From: an uncultured Eubacteriales bacterium | GTDB lineage: Bacteria; Bacillota; Clostridia; Peptostreptococcales; Anaerovoracaceae | Assembly: GCA_902786355.1 (NCBI GenBank) | Contig: CADABZ010000001.1 | Location: 176,795 to 240,794, forward strand | DNA: 64,000 nt | Direction: 5' to 3' | Shown: positions 1-7,026 of the stretch, piece by piece | Layout of the letters: the number at the start of each line of letters is the position of its first letter | How positions within the stretch are numbered: position 1 is the first letter of the stretch | Notes under the pieces: model-generated | Told to the model about the DNA's origin: nothing | What the model saw: only the letters and a program-made list of their open reading frames with translations | The model's database searches: none | Program-made: the position numbers and the translations under genes

Positions 1-350
1 ACGAGGAGCTCATTTTCTCCAATCTCATCCTGATTGAGAGGATCATCCTTGGATGCATCTCCTGTATCTAGTCCGAAGTAATCAGGGCTTGCTTCCTCAC
101 CTTCGACCTTCTGTTTCTGCTCGTCTGTAAGTGCATCCCATGCTGCCTTTGCAGCTTCACACTGAGCATAGGTATCATCAGTATATTCCTGTACATAGAT
201 AGCATCGATCAGTGCTGCACATTCTGCTGCCGGATCAGCTTCAGTCTTTGCTTCTTCGGTCTTCTCACCGCTGCCTGAACCGCAGCCGGCCAGAAGCGAG
301 AACGAGAATATCATAGTGATTCCGAGTAACAGTGTTAAAAATTTCTTCAT
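1..350 (-). CDS. Lipoprotein sirohydrochlorin cobaltochelatase (CbiK-like), 3' end outside window
   Basis: Only the first 116 codons are inside the window. The protein starts with a lipoprotein signal peptide: MKK, a hydrophobic core and the lipobox LLAGC, so Cys-22 should be lipidated and the protein anchored outside the membrane. A short helical region follows, containing LIDAIYVQEYTDD and AAWDALTDEQ, and the visible part ends in GENELL. That is where CbiK-type chelatases begin their ELLVVSFGT strand, and the gene at 849-1670 has the same KELLVVSFGT start. Extracytoplasmic CbiK proteins bind cobalt or insert it into sirohydrochlorin. A good ribosome site (AGGAG, about 9 bases from ATG) fixes the start. 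A cobalamin riboswitch lies in its leader. The catalytic part is not visible, so the chelatase call is inferred from the N-terminal region, the paralogue and the riboswitch. Confidence 0.75.
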   Translation of the reverse strand, partial: MKKFLTLLLGITMIFSFSLLAGCGSGSGEKTEEAKTEADPAAECAALIDAIYVQEYTDDTYAQCEAAKAAWDALTDEQKQKVEGEEASPDYFGLDTGDASKDDPLNQDEIGENELL

Positions 351-482
351 GCCGATTTTCTCCTTTTCTCCAATGACTTAATTCAGGCTTAACCCTGACC
401 TGCACTGTATCGAAGGTCCGGACAGTTCCGGCAGTGACAATGTCAAAAGAAAAGCCTTCTTACCACTCACGGCAAAAAGGTG

Positions 483-508
483 ACAGAAAACAAGGAACAT
501 TGTTCCTT
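483..508 (-). terminator. Probable intrinsic terminator in the cobalamin riboswitch leader
   Basis: On the minus strand a 7-bp stem (AAGGAAC / GTTCCTT, 492-508) with a 3-base loop is followed by GTTTTC. It lies between the riboswitch aptamer and the lipoprotein gene, where an expression platform is expected. A second long inverted repeat (GGAAAC...GTTTCC) sits between aptamer and terminator and could act as antiterminator. The stem is AT-rich and the T tract short, so transcriptional control is plausible but not certain. Confidence 0.45.
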
Positions 509-593
509 AAGACTGTACGACCAATTCCTCGTGATCCGGAAACTCTCCGCGGCGCCCTGCACTGCTTGCGGATCGCAGAGGGTTTCCTGTACA

Positions 594-766
594 AAGCACC
601 GGCAGGTCTCCTGGCTTAAGAACATAGCATGTAAGTCCGCCTTCCCGGGGTCGTTAAACTCCCAGTGACATAATGGGCTTACACGTTCTATCACAGTGAC
701 GGGATCGCGCAGGATTCTGACCTGCTTCCCTATTATCCCCGCAAAGCTGCAGGGCACCGGATGCTT
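594..766 (-). promoter_or_regulatory. Cobalamin (B12) riboswitch
   Basis: The minus strand shows the class hallmarks in order: a closing stem AAGCATCCGG near 766 that pairs with CCGGTGCTT near 594, GGGGATAATAGGGAAGC, CAGGTCAGAATCCTGCGC, the conserved CCCGTCACTGT, and the B12 box AGCCAGGAGACCTGCC just before the 3' closing strand. It sits in the 5' leader of the lipoprotein cobaltochelatase gene about 240 bases upstream of its start, so high adenosylcobalamin should reduce expression of that gene. Confidence 0.93.
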
Positions 767-796
767 CATGTTATTAATGAATTGCAGTGCTTAAAT

Positions 797-825
797 ATTT
801 TAACACCGGTCATTTGCTGTAGCAA
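797..825 (-). promoter_or_regulatory. Promoter driving the riboswitch / lipoprotein transcript
   Basis: On the minus strand a -35 box TTGCTA (820-825), a 17-base spacer and a -10 box TAAAAT (797-802) preceded by TG at the extended -10 position. Transcription would start about 20 bases before the aptamer, which fits well. Confidence 0.7.
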
Positions 826-848
826 GCTGTCTGGCGTTCTATTGAAAT

Positions 849-1670
849 TCAGAATAGAGCTGCAGCCTTCATTGCATGGCTTACATATATATCTCTGACA
901 GCCGGGATCTGTCCAAGTCCTTCGATGATGCATACAGTCTCATATCCGGCAGCCGTGAACCTTGAATACCATGAGTCAGGATCATCTGCCGATGCCATAT
1001 CGTTAATTGCGTGATTCCCAGCTGTCAGCATCAGAGGTCTCAGTACTGCTCTGGTGTAATCTTCTCTGTTCACACTGGCGAGCACATCTTCAAGAGAAGG
1101 CCTGGCTTCTGCGGTCCCGATATAATAATTGTTTTTTCCTCTGGCGTATAGCGCTTCCTGTATCCTAACATATACATCATTGGATGATGCAGATGTTCCG
1201 TGTCCCATGAAGACGACAGCAGTACGGCCATCGTCATACTGATCAGAAGCATCGACCAGAGCTTCTGCAGTCCTGCTGATATCTTCCTCTGAAGAAAGCA
1301 GCGGCTCCCCGAGAGAGATGCCTACGAATCTGTCCTCGTATTCAGTCAGGATCGTGCGGATTTTGTCATATTCAAGTCCCTTTGTAAGATGAAGAGGCTG
1401 CACCACAAGATGACTGACACCGTTCTCTGCTGCTCTTTCAAGTGCTTCGCTGAGGTTATCGATAATGATTCCTTCCCTTTTCCTGATGATATTGATTATC
1501 ATCTGAGAAGTGAACGCTCTGCAGACATTGTAAGCATCTCCTGCAGCAGCTTTGATCGCATCCTCTGTAGCGTCTATATTCAGTCTCCTGCTTTCAGGTG
1601 AAGCGGTACCGAAGCTCACTACAAGAAGCTCCTTCTTTCCGGCTTCAACATGTTCATTCAGATTATTCAT
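849..1670 (-). CDS. cbiK: Sirohydrochlorin cobaltochelatase, cytosolic
   Basis: CbiK-family class II chelatase of about 273 residues, which inserts Co2+ into sirohydrochlorin in the anaerobic cobalamin pathway. The chelatase core begins KELLVVSFGTASPESR. The two metal-binding histidines are visible in FMGHGT and AGNHAINDM (Salmonella CbiK has GHG and GDHANNDM), and GEPLL matches the acidic active-site loop. The open frame extends further upstream, but ATG at 1670 is preferred: it has AGGAG at about 7 bases and does not overlap the upstream gene, which stops at 1696. It lies 25 bases behind an unknown gene and upstream of the riboswitch-controlled lipoprotein paralogue, so the genome has at least two copies. 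Unlike its paralogue it has no signal peptide, so it should act in the cytoplasm. Confidence 0.88.
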   Translation of the reverse strand: MNNLNEHVEAGKKELLVVSFGTASPESRRLNIDATEDAIKAAAGDAYNVCRAFTSQMIINIIRKREGIIIDNLSEALERAAENGVSHLVVQPLHLTKGLEYDKIRTILTEYEDRFVGISLGEPLLSSEEDISRTAEALVDASDQYDDGRTAVVFMGHGTSASSNDVYVRIQEALYARGKNNYYIGTAEARPSLEDVLASVNREDYTRAVLRPLMLTAGNHAINDMASADDPDSWYSRFTAAGYETVCIIEGLGQIPAVRDIYVSHAMKAAALF

Positions 1671-1695
1671 TGATTGATCTCCTGTCAGGCAGTGC

Positions 1696-2127
1696 CTAGT
1701 CATCATCCTCATCCTCGAAGAAGTAATATCCGATGTCTCTCTTCCTCACGCCTTTATAGCAGGCCTGAAGATGGACCGCGATAGCATCCCGTATATCTTT
1801 CTCAAGAGGTATGGCCCCTCTTGCGGAATCTGACTTCGGATAGTAAGGCTCGGCGTATATTGCACCTTTCTGCCCGGTAACTATTTTTTTGCCGCCAAAG
1901 CAGTTCTCGTTGATCACATCTGCGATAACTTTTTCCGTTCCTTCGGTTATCATCATAATGGTCATGGCATCATCCCAGTCAAGCTGCGGATAGTTCTTTC
2001 TCCAGTCAGCTACGAACCGCTTCTGACGTTTCTCAGTAAAAAGATCGAAGAACCTGCTCGCAGCATCCTTCCGAAGTTCGAGATCGTCTATCGTTGTCCC
2101 CAGCCCGTATGCAAAAGCTGTACCCAT
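1696..2127 (-). CDS. Unknown soluble protein (143 aa) upstream of cbiK
   Basis: I do not recognise this protein. The start at 2127 is chosen because GAGGAGGT lies 4 bases before the ATG (MGTAFAYGLG); a longer frame starting at 2157 has no comparable ribosome site. The product is soluble, without signal peptide or membrane segment, rich in Asp, Glu and Lys, and ends in an acidic tail (FFEDEDDD). Mid-protein features are an aromatic stretch (DWRKNYPQLDW) and GGKKIVTGQKGAIYAEPYYP. It is the first gene of a likely two-gene unit with cbiK, with 25 bases between stop and next start. That suggests a link to cobalt or B12 metabolism, but this is context only. Confidence 0.7.
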   Translation of the reverse strand: MGTAFAYGLGTTIDDLELRKDAASRFFDLFTEKRQKRFVADWRKNYPQLDWDDAMTIMMITEGTEKVIADVINENCFGGKKIVTGQKGAIYAEPYYPKSDSARGAIPLEKDIRDAIAVHLQACYKGVRKRDIGYYFFEDEDDD

Positions 2128-2211
2128 ATTTACCTCCTCTATCCTGATCACCGGCACAGGCAGTAATCACCCCTGCCGTGAAAACCCTGCGTGTTTAAAA
2201 CATAGTATCAC

Positions 2212-2220
2212 AACAAACGT
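2212..2220 (-). promoter_or_regulatory. Extended -10 promoter element for the unknown-cbiK unit
   Basis: The minus strand reads TGATACTAT, an extended -10 (TGN plus TACTAT), about 85 bases before the start at 2127. A weak -35 candidate TTGTGT is 20 bases upstream, which is too far to be convincing. The rest of 2128-2404 is a divergent intergenic region. Confidence 0.4.
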
Positions 2221-2347
2221 TCTCCTCACACAAAATAATCATGCAGGTCATGTCTGATACTGTAAATAAGAACTATTGAATATTTCTATACAAAACGTTT
2301 TTTTATTGTGTATGCGCCCCAAAAGATGGAAAATTATATACGGTGCT

Positions 2348-2370
2348 GAACGGCGCAAATACCGCCGTTC
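2348..2370 (+). other. Hairpin in the 5' leader of the double-cubane gene
   Basis: A perfect 8-bp inverted repeat (GAACGGCG / CGCCGTTC) with a 7-base loop ends about 20 bases before the ribosome site (GGGAGG) of the gene starting at 2405. There is no T tract after it, so it is not a terminator. It could stabilise the mRNA or be a protein-binding site. Confidence 0.45.
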
Positions 2371-2404
2371 CTGATAAACAGATATCAACGGGAGGAAAGA
2401 ATTA

Positions 2405-3556
2405 ATGGAAATCATCAAAGAACTGCCAGCTGTGTTTGAAGAATTCGCAGAAGCAAGAAGAAATGCCTTCATCAATGTCAAGAACGTCAAGGATAAGGGT
2501 ATCCCTGTAATCGGTTCTTATTGCACATATTTTCCTCAGGAACTCGCTATTGCTGCAGGTTGTGCTACTGTAGGACTGTGCTCAACATCCGGTGAGACTA
2601 TCCCTGCTGCTGAGAAGGATCTTCCGGCTAACCTCTGCCCTCTGATCAAATCCAGCTACGGATTTGCCAAGGAAGACAAGTGCCCGTTCTTCTATTTCAG
2701 TGACATCGTTATCGGTGAGAATACATGTGACGGCAAGAAGAAGATGTACGAGCTCATGAAGGATTTCAAGGACGTATTCATCATGGATCTTCCTAATTCA
2801 CAGAGTGAGAACGGACTCAAGCTCTACAAGGACGAGCTTCTGAGACTTAAGGCTTACATCGAGAAGAAGTTTGATATCACCATCACTGATGAGGATATGC
2901 GCAAAGCTGTCAAGCTCGAAAACGAGATCAGAGTTGCCAAGAAGCACCTCATCGACACTATGAAAAACGATCCATGCCCGGTTTCCGGACTCGATATGTT
3001 CAAGGTCCTCTACGGAAGCGGCTTCAAGTTCGACCACACTCAGATCGTACCTGAGGTTGAGGCTGTTAAGGAGAAGATCGAGAAGGAACTCGCAGAAGGC
3101 AAGAACGTCGGCAAGAGACCTCGCATCGTCATCACAGGATGCCCTATCGGAGGAGTTACAGAGAAGGTCATCAAGGCTGTTGAAGATAATGGCGGCGTAG
3201 TAGTTGCAATGGAGAACTGCGTAGGCGCTAAGCAGTATGACAGACTGATCGACGAAGATGCTGAGGACATCTGGGAAGCAACAGCATACAGATATCTGCA
3301 GATCGGATGCTCGGTCATGACACCTAACCCTAACAGATATGACCTTCTCGGAAGGACAATCGATGAGTATAAGGCAGACGGCGTACTCGAGATGACACTC
3401 CAGGCTTGCCACACATACAATGTAGAGCACAAGTCAATCGAGAGATTCGTAACTGAAGAGAAGAAGATCCCTTACTTCATGGTAGAGACTGACTACTCAA
3501 CAGCTGACGTAGCTCAGCTGAACACACGTATCGCAGCCTTCATCGAAATGCTGTAA
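2405..3556 (+). CDS. Double-cubane-cluster anaerobic reductase (YjiM / HgdB-like family)
   Basis: This 383-residue protein belongs to the 2-hydroxyacyl-CoA dehydratase D-component superfamily and most resembles the double-cubane cluster protein group that includes E. coli YjiM. Shared blocks are GSYCTYFPQE, LCSTSGETI, NLCPLIKSSYGF, KCPFFYFSD and ENTCDGKKKMYE, which supply conserved cysteines expected to hold an [8Fe-9S] double-cubane cluster. Such enzymes need an ATP-dependent activase to inject low-potential electrons; their physiological substrates are mostly unknown. The gene stands alone with a strong ribosome site (GGGAGG) and its own terminator. The usual small activase gene is not adjacent, though a giant activase is encoded at 9630-13958. 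It could also be a true 2-hydroxyacyl-CoA dehydratase subunit, but no second subunit is next to it. Confidence 0.85.
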   Translation: MEIIKELPAVFEEFAEARRNAFINVKNVKDKGIPVIGSYCTYFPQELAIAAGCATVGLCSTSGETIPAAEKDLPANLCPLIKSSYGFAKEDKCPFFYFSDIVIGENTCDGKKKMYELMKDFKDVFIMDLPNSQSENGLKLYKDELLRLKAYIEKKFDITITDEDMRKAVKLENEIRVAKKHLIDTMKNDPCPVSGLDMFKVLYGSGFKFDHTQIVPEVEAVKEKIEKELAEGKNVGKRPRIVITGCPIGGVTEKVIKAVEDNGGVVVAMENCVGAKQYDRLIDEDAEDIWEATAYRYLQIGCSVMTPNPNRYDLLGRTIDEYKADGVLEMTLQACHTYNVEHKSIERFVTEEKKIPYFMVETDYSTADVAQLNTRIAAFIEML

Positions 3557-3592
3557 TACACATCTTCATTTCAGCAGGATGATAATAACAAT

Positions 3593-3626
3593 GCCCGCAG
3601 ATCCAGGTCTGCGGGCAGTTTTCTTA
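3593..3626 (+). terminator. Intrinsic terminator after the double-cubane gene
   Basis: A perfect 9-bp GC-rich stem (GCCCGCAGA / TCTGCGGGC) with a 6-base loop, followed by AGTTTTCTTA on the plus strand. It sits between two convergent genes and may also slow transcription coming from coaE on the other strand. Confidence 0.88.
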
Positions 3627-3649
3627 GTAAGAATTAAAGCAGATTCAAG

Positions 3650-4237
3650 TCAGATCGCTTCGAGAAGCCGGTCTACAGCAGCTTTCAGCTCGTCCACGCT
3701 GCCGTTATTGTACAGTACGGCATCAGCCTTTGATACTTTGACATCCTCATCAGACTGCGAGTCCATGATAAGGTCGATGATCTGAGGGTCGATATTATCA
3801 CGCTTCATCACGCGGTCTCTTCGTACCTCATAATCAGCAGTTACGACCCATACCTGGTCATATCTGTCCTCCTGATGAGTCTCGAACAGCAGCGGGATAT
3901 CGAAGAACAGAGCTTTTTCTCCTGCTGCCTCCTTTTCTTTCCGGATTTTTTCGATATCTTCAAGGACAACCTTTGTAGTTCCTTCTTCGAGGATCTTTTT
4001 GTATTTCGGTGCCTGGAACACGAGATCTCTCATCGCGCCCCTGTTGAGACTTCCGTCTGCATTGATAAAATCCGGTCCGAAGTGCTCCATGATATACGGC
4101 ATGGCCTTGCCTCCCGGACCTGTCATTTCGCGGGACATGCGGTCAGCATCTATCACAGTAAATCCTCTGGAAATGATGTGATCTGTCACAGTTGATTTTC
4201 CGGCTCCTATGCCGCCGGTTATAGCTATAGTGATCAT
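3650..4237 (-). CDS. coaE: Dephospho-CoA kinase
   Basis: This enzyme phosphorylates the ribose 3'-hydroxyl of dephospho-CoA with ATP, the last step of coenzyme A synthesis, in the cytosol. The N-terminus has the P-loop in ITGGIGAGKST, followed by DADRMSREM, a FGPDF block, and the lid and CoA-binding blocks FDIPLLFE and VWVVTADYEVRRDR. The 195 residues match the family's usual size. A GGAGG ribosome site sits 8 bases before the ATG. It follows polA with a 32-base gap, and polA-coaE is a common pair in Clostridia. A CoA step fits an organism that relies on acyl-CoA fermentation. Confidence 0.95.
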   Translation of the reverse strand: MITIAITGGIGAGKSTVTDHIISRGFTVIDADRMSREMTGPGGKAMPYIMEHFGPDFINADGSLNRGAMRDLVFQAPKYKKILEEGTTKVVLEDIEKIRKEKEAAGEKALFFDIPLLFETHQEDRYDQVWVVTADYEVRRDRVMKRDNIDPQIIDLIMDSQSDEDVKVSKADAVLYNNGSVDELKAAVDRLLEAI

Positions 4238-4269
4238 TTCATGATCCTCCTTCGTATAATTCAGATCTG

Positions 4270-6936
4270 TTATTTCAGGTCATACCATGTTTTGCCTGAA
4301 TGTATGTCACAGGTAAGCTCAACGGCAAGATCAGCAGCACCTGTCATGCACTTCTCAAGTACATCTCTCACTTCAGCTTCTTCAGACTCAGGACCCTCTA
4401 CGATGAGTTCATCGTGGATCTGGAGTATCAGTTTTGACTTAAGACCTCTCCTGTCAAGCTCGGCTGAAACAGAGTTCATGGCGAATTTGATTATATCCGC
4501 CGCAGTTCCCTGTATTGGAGTATTCATAGCGAGCCTCTTCGCCAGTTCCTTCTCCATGTACTTTCTTGATGAGAATTCAGGGATCTGCCTTATCCTTCCG
4601 TAGTGTGTCCTGACTGCCCTGTTCTTCTCGCCTTCTTCTATCATGCTGTCAAGATACTTTTTGACTGCAGCATGCTTTGCAAAATAGTCATTGATATACC
4701 TTTGACCTTCGGCGCGCGATATATTGAGGCTCTCTCCGAGGCCGAAACCGCTCATGCCATATACGACCCCGAAGTTGACCGCCTTGGCCTTTGTCCTGTC
4801 AAGAGGAGTGACTTCATCTTCAGGGATCTCAAAAACTCTCGACGCAGTTGCGCGATGGATATCCTTGCCGTTCCTGAAATCGCTTATAAGAGACTCATCA
4901 CCGCTGAGCGATGCAAGTATCCTGAGCTCTATCTGTGAGTAGTCTGAACCTGTGAACACGTTATCTTCAGAGCTTACTATGAATGCTTTTCTTATAAGCC
5001 TTCCGTAATCATCTCTGATAGGGATGTTCTGCAGATTAGGATCCGTGCAGCTCAGTCTTCCTGTCGCGGCGACGGTCTGCATGAAATGCGGACGGACTTT
5101 GCCGTCTTCGCCTATCACTGTGCTGAGGCCCTCGACGTAAGTGCTTCTGAGCTTGGCCAGCTTCCTGTATTCGAGCACATCAGAAACGATGCTGTGATCT
5201 TCTTTCAGCTTGTCGAGGATGTCGGCAGCTGTCGAATAACTGCCTGTTTTGCCCTTTGCCTTAGGGTAAGGGATATTCAGCTCTTCGAACAGGATGCTTC
5301 CGAGCTGCTTAGGAGAATTGATATTGAATTCCCTGCCGGCCTCGCTGTAGATCTTCTGCTCGAGAACAGAGATCTTATCTGTCAGCTCACTGCCGATCGA
5401 TCCGAGGATCTCAGGATCACATGTAATGCCCGAAAGCTCCATTCCGGCTATAGTCGATACAAGCGGCATCTCGCATTCGTCAAAAAGCTTCCTTGTCCCG
5501 GCCTCATCGAGTAGAGCGCTCTGTCTGTGCATAATAAGCACGGAGCAGTAAGCTCTCATGAGGCAGTCCTCTTCTGCAAGCTGCTGACTGCTGTAATTGA
5601 GATCATCGCTCATGATCCGTGCGTATTCTTCGTCTGCAACATATCCTGCATGTCTGAGCAGGAGCTTGTCCATCGGATATTTCTGCCTGTTAGGATCGAG
5701 CAGATACTCAGCTATAGTGACATCATGATACGGGATCAGCTTAATATCCGCCATGCTGAGAGCCGAATAGATGATCTTCTTGAGACCGCATCCGCACAGC
5801 CTGTAGCTTCTGGAAGAAAGCTCACCGAGAACAAGAGCAGCATCCATCGGTGTTATCATCTGGGTGCATCCGATGCCTTCAGCAGGATAATACAGTGCAA
5901 AACCCGTGATCTGTGCCGGTGCGAGATGGTTGTTGTCACATGCGGCTTCGATCGATACTATGCTGCCCTCAGGGACTTCAGATATGAATTCTCTGAAGCC
6001 TGTCCTGTGGATACCTGCGAATGATTCTTTTATGTCTTTTCCCTGCTCAGTATCAGCTGCAGCTGAAGTATCTGCGCCCTCAGACTGAAGTTTTCTGATG
6101 AAAGAATTGAATTCAAGCTCTGTATACAGCTCGATGAGACGAGGCATATCAGGCTCTCTGAATCTGAGTTCATCCCATGTGAATTCAACAGGAACGTCTG
6201 TATCGATAGTAGCCAGCCACTTCGAAAGTCTGGCCGATTCGATGTTCGCCCTGATGTTCTCACCCATCTTGCCCTTGATCTCATCTGCATGATCGAGCAC
6301 AGACTCAAGAGTGCCGTATTCTGTCAGAAGAGCTATTCCCTTCTTCTCACCTATACCCGGTATGCCCGGAATATTATCTGACTTGTCTCCCATGAGGCCC
6401 TTCAGGTCGATAAACTGCTTCGGTGTAAGCGAGTAACGTTCCATCATAGCAGCCTCATCGTACAGGTCAAATTCGCTCATTCCGCGCTTGTTGATAAGCA
6501 CATTGACTTCCGGGCTTACAAGCTGAAGTTCATCCTTGTCACCGGAAATAACGAGCGTCTTAAGGCCTGCCTCAGTTGCCCTGCGTGAGAGTGTCCCGAT
6601 CAGATCGTCAGCTTCGTATCTCGGCTTTTCGACGACTGCTATGTTCATAGCATCGAGAACTTTGTGAAGCCATGGGATCTCCGAGAGAAGCTCTATCGGA
6701 GTCTGCTGTCTTCCGGCCTTGTAGCCGTCGTATCGTTCGTGTCTGAACGTCTTTTCTTTCATATCAAAGGCTACAGCCATATAGTCCGGCTCATAGTCTT
6801 TGACTATCTTTCCGAGCATATTGATGAAAGCAAAAATGCCCTGAGTATGTATGCCTTTGGATGTTACCATAGGCCTCATGGCAAAATACGCTCTGAACAG
6901 AAGACTGTTTCCATCGATCAGTATGAGTTTTTCCAT
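4270..6936 (-). CDS. polA: DNA polymerase I
   Basis: Family A polymerase of 888 residues, used in Okazaki fragment maturation and excision repair. The N-terminal 5'-3' exonuclease domain (about 1-290) has LIDGNSLLFRAYFA, YEADDLIGTL, VISGDKDELQL and DLKGLMGDKSDNIPG. The middle 3'-5' exonuclease-like domain (about 310-480) lacks the DxE and later Asp metal ligands: where FDTET-type sequence is expected it reads IVSIEA. Proofreading is therefore probably lost, as in many Gram-positive enzymes. The polymerase domain has TGRLSCTDPNLQNIP, motif A SDYSQIELRI, the O-helix RTKAKAVNFGVVYG and motif C QIHDELIVE. It lies 90 bases downstream of the P1 peptidase gene with a hairpin between, and precedes coaE. 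Confidence 0.97.
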   Translation of the reverse strand: MEKLILIDGNSLLFRAYFAMRPMVTSKGIHTQGIFAFINMLGKIVKDYEPDYMAVAFDMKEKTFRHERYDGYKAGRQQTPIELLSEIPWLHKVLDAMNIAVVEKPRYEADDLIGTLSRRATEAGLKTLVISGDKDELQLVSPEVNVLINKRGMSEFDLYDEAAMMERYSLTPKQFIDLKGLMGDKSDNIPGIPGIGEKKGIALLTEYGTLESVLDHADEIKGKMGENIRANIESARLSKWLATIDTDVPVEFTWDELRFREPDMPRLIELYTELEFNSFIRKLQSEGADTSAAADTEQGKDIKESFAGIHRTGFREFISEVPEGSIVSIEAACDNNHLAPAQITGFALYYPAEGIGCTQMITPMDAALVLGELSSRSYRLCGCGLKKIIYSALSMADIKLIPYHDVTIAEYLLDPNRQKYPMDKLLLRHAGYVADEEYARIMSDDLNYSSQQLAEEDCLMRAYCSVLIMHRQSALLDEAGTRKLFDECEMPLVSTIAGMELSGITCDPEILGSIGSELTDKISVLEQKIYSEAGREFNINSPKQLGSILFEELNIPYPKAKGKTGSYSTAADILDKLKEDHSIVSDVLEYRKLAKLRSTYVEGLSTVIGEDGKVRPHFMQTVAATGRLSCTDPNLQNIPIRDDYGRLIRKAFIVSSEDNVFTGSDYSQIELRILASLSGDESLISDFRNGKDIHRATASRVFEIPEDEVTPLDRTKAKAVNFGVVYGMSGFGLGESLNISRAEGQRYINDYFAKHAAVKKYLDSMIEEGEKNRAVRTHYGRIRQIPEFSSRKYMEKELAKRLAMNTPIQGTAADIIKFAMNSVSAELDRRGLKSKLILQIHDELIVEGPESEEAEVRDVLEKCMTGAADLAVELTCDIHSGKTWYDLK

Positions 6937-6962
6937 ATGTGTGACCGCCTGTAATATACAAT

Positions 6963-6989
6963 GCCGATCCCGGAAAGAACGGGACCGGC
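6963..6989 (-). terminator. Hairpin between the P1 peptidase gene and polA
   Basis: A 10-bp stem (GCCGGTCCCG / CGGGATCGGC as minus-strand RNA, one G-U pair) with a 7-base loop lies just after the peptidase stop codon. Only a mixed ATTGTATATT tract follows, so termination is probably partial. It might let some transcription continue into polA. Confidence 0.5.
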
Positions 6990-7026
6990 TTTATAGTGAC
7001 TTATCATCATTGTCCGGGAAAAGAAA

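Noticed and set aside
2798-3430. Long open frame on the minus strand opposite the double-cubane gene
   Set aside because: It mirrors the codon pattern of the real gene, has no ribosome site and encodes no recognisable motif.
4270-6936. Proofreading 3'-5' exonuclease activity in PolA
   Set aside because: The metal-binding Asp/Glu residues are not present in the middle domain.
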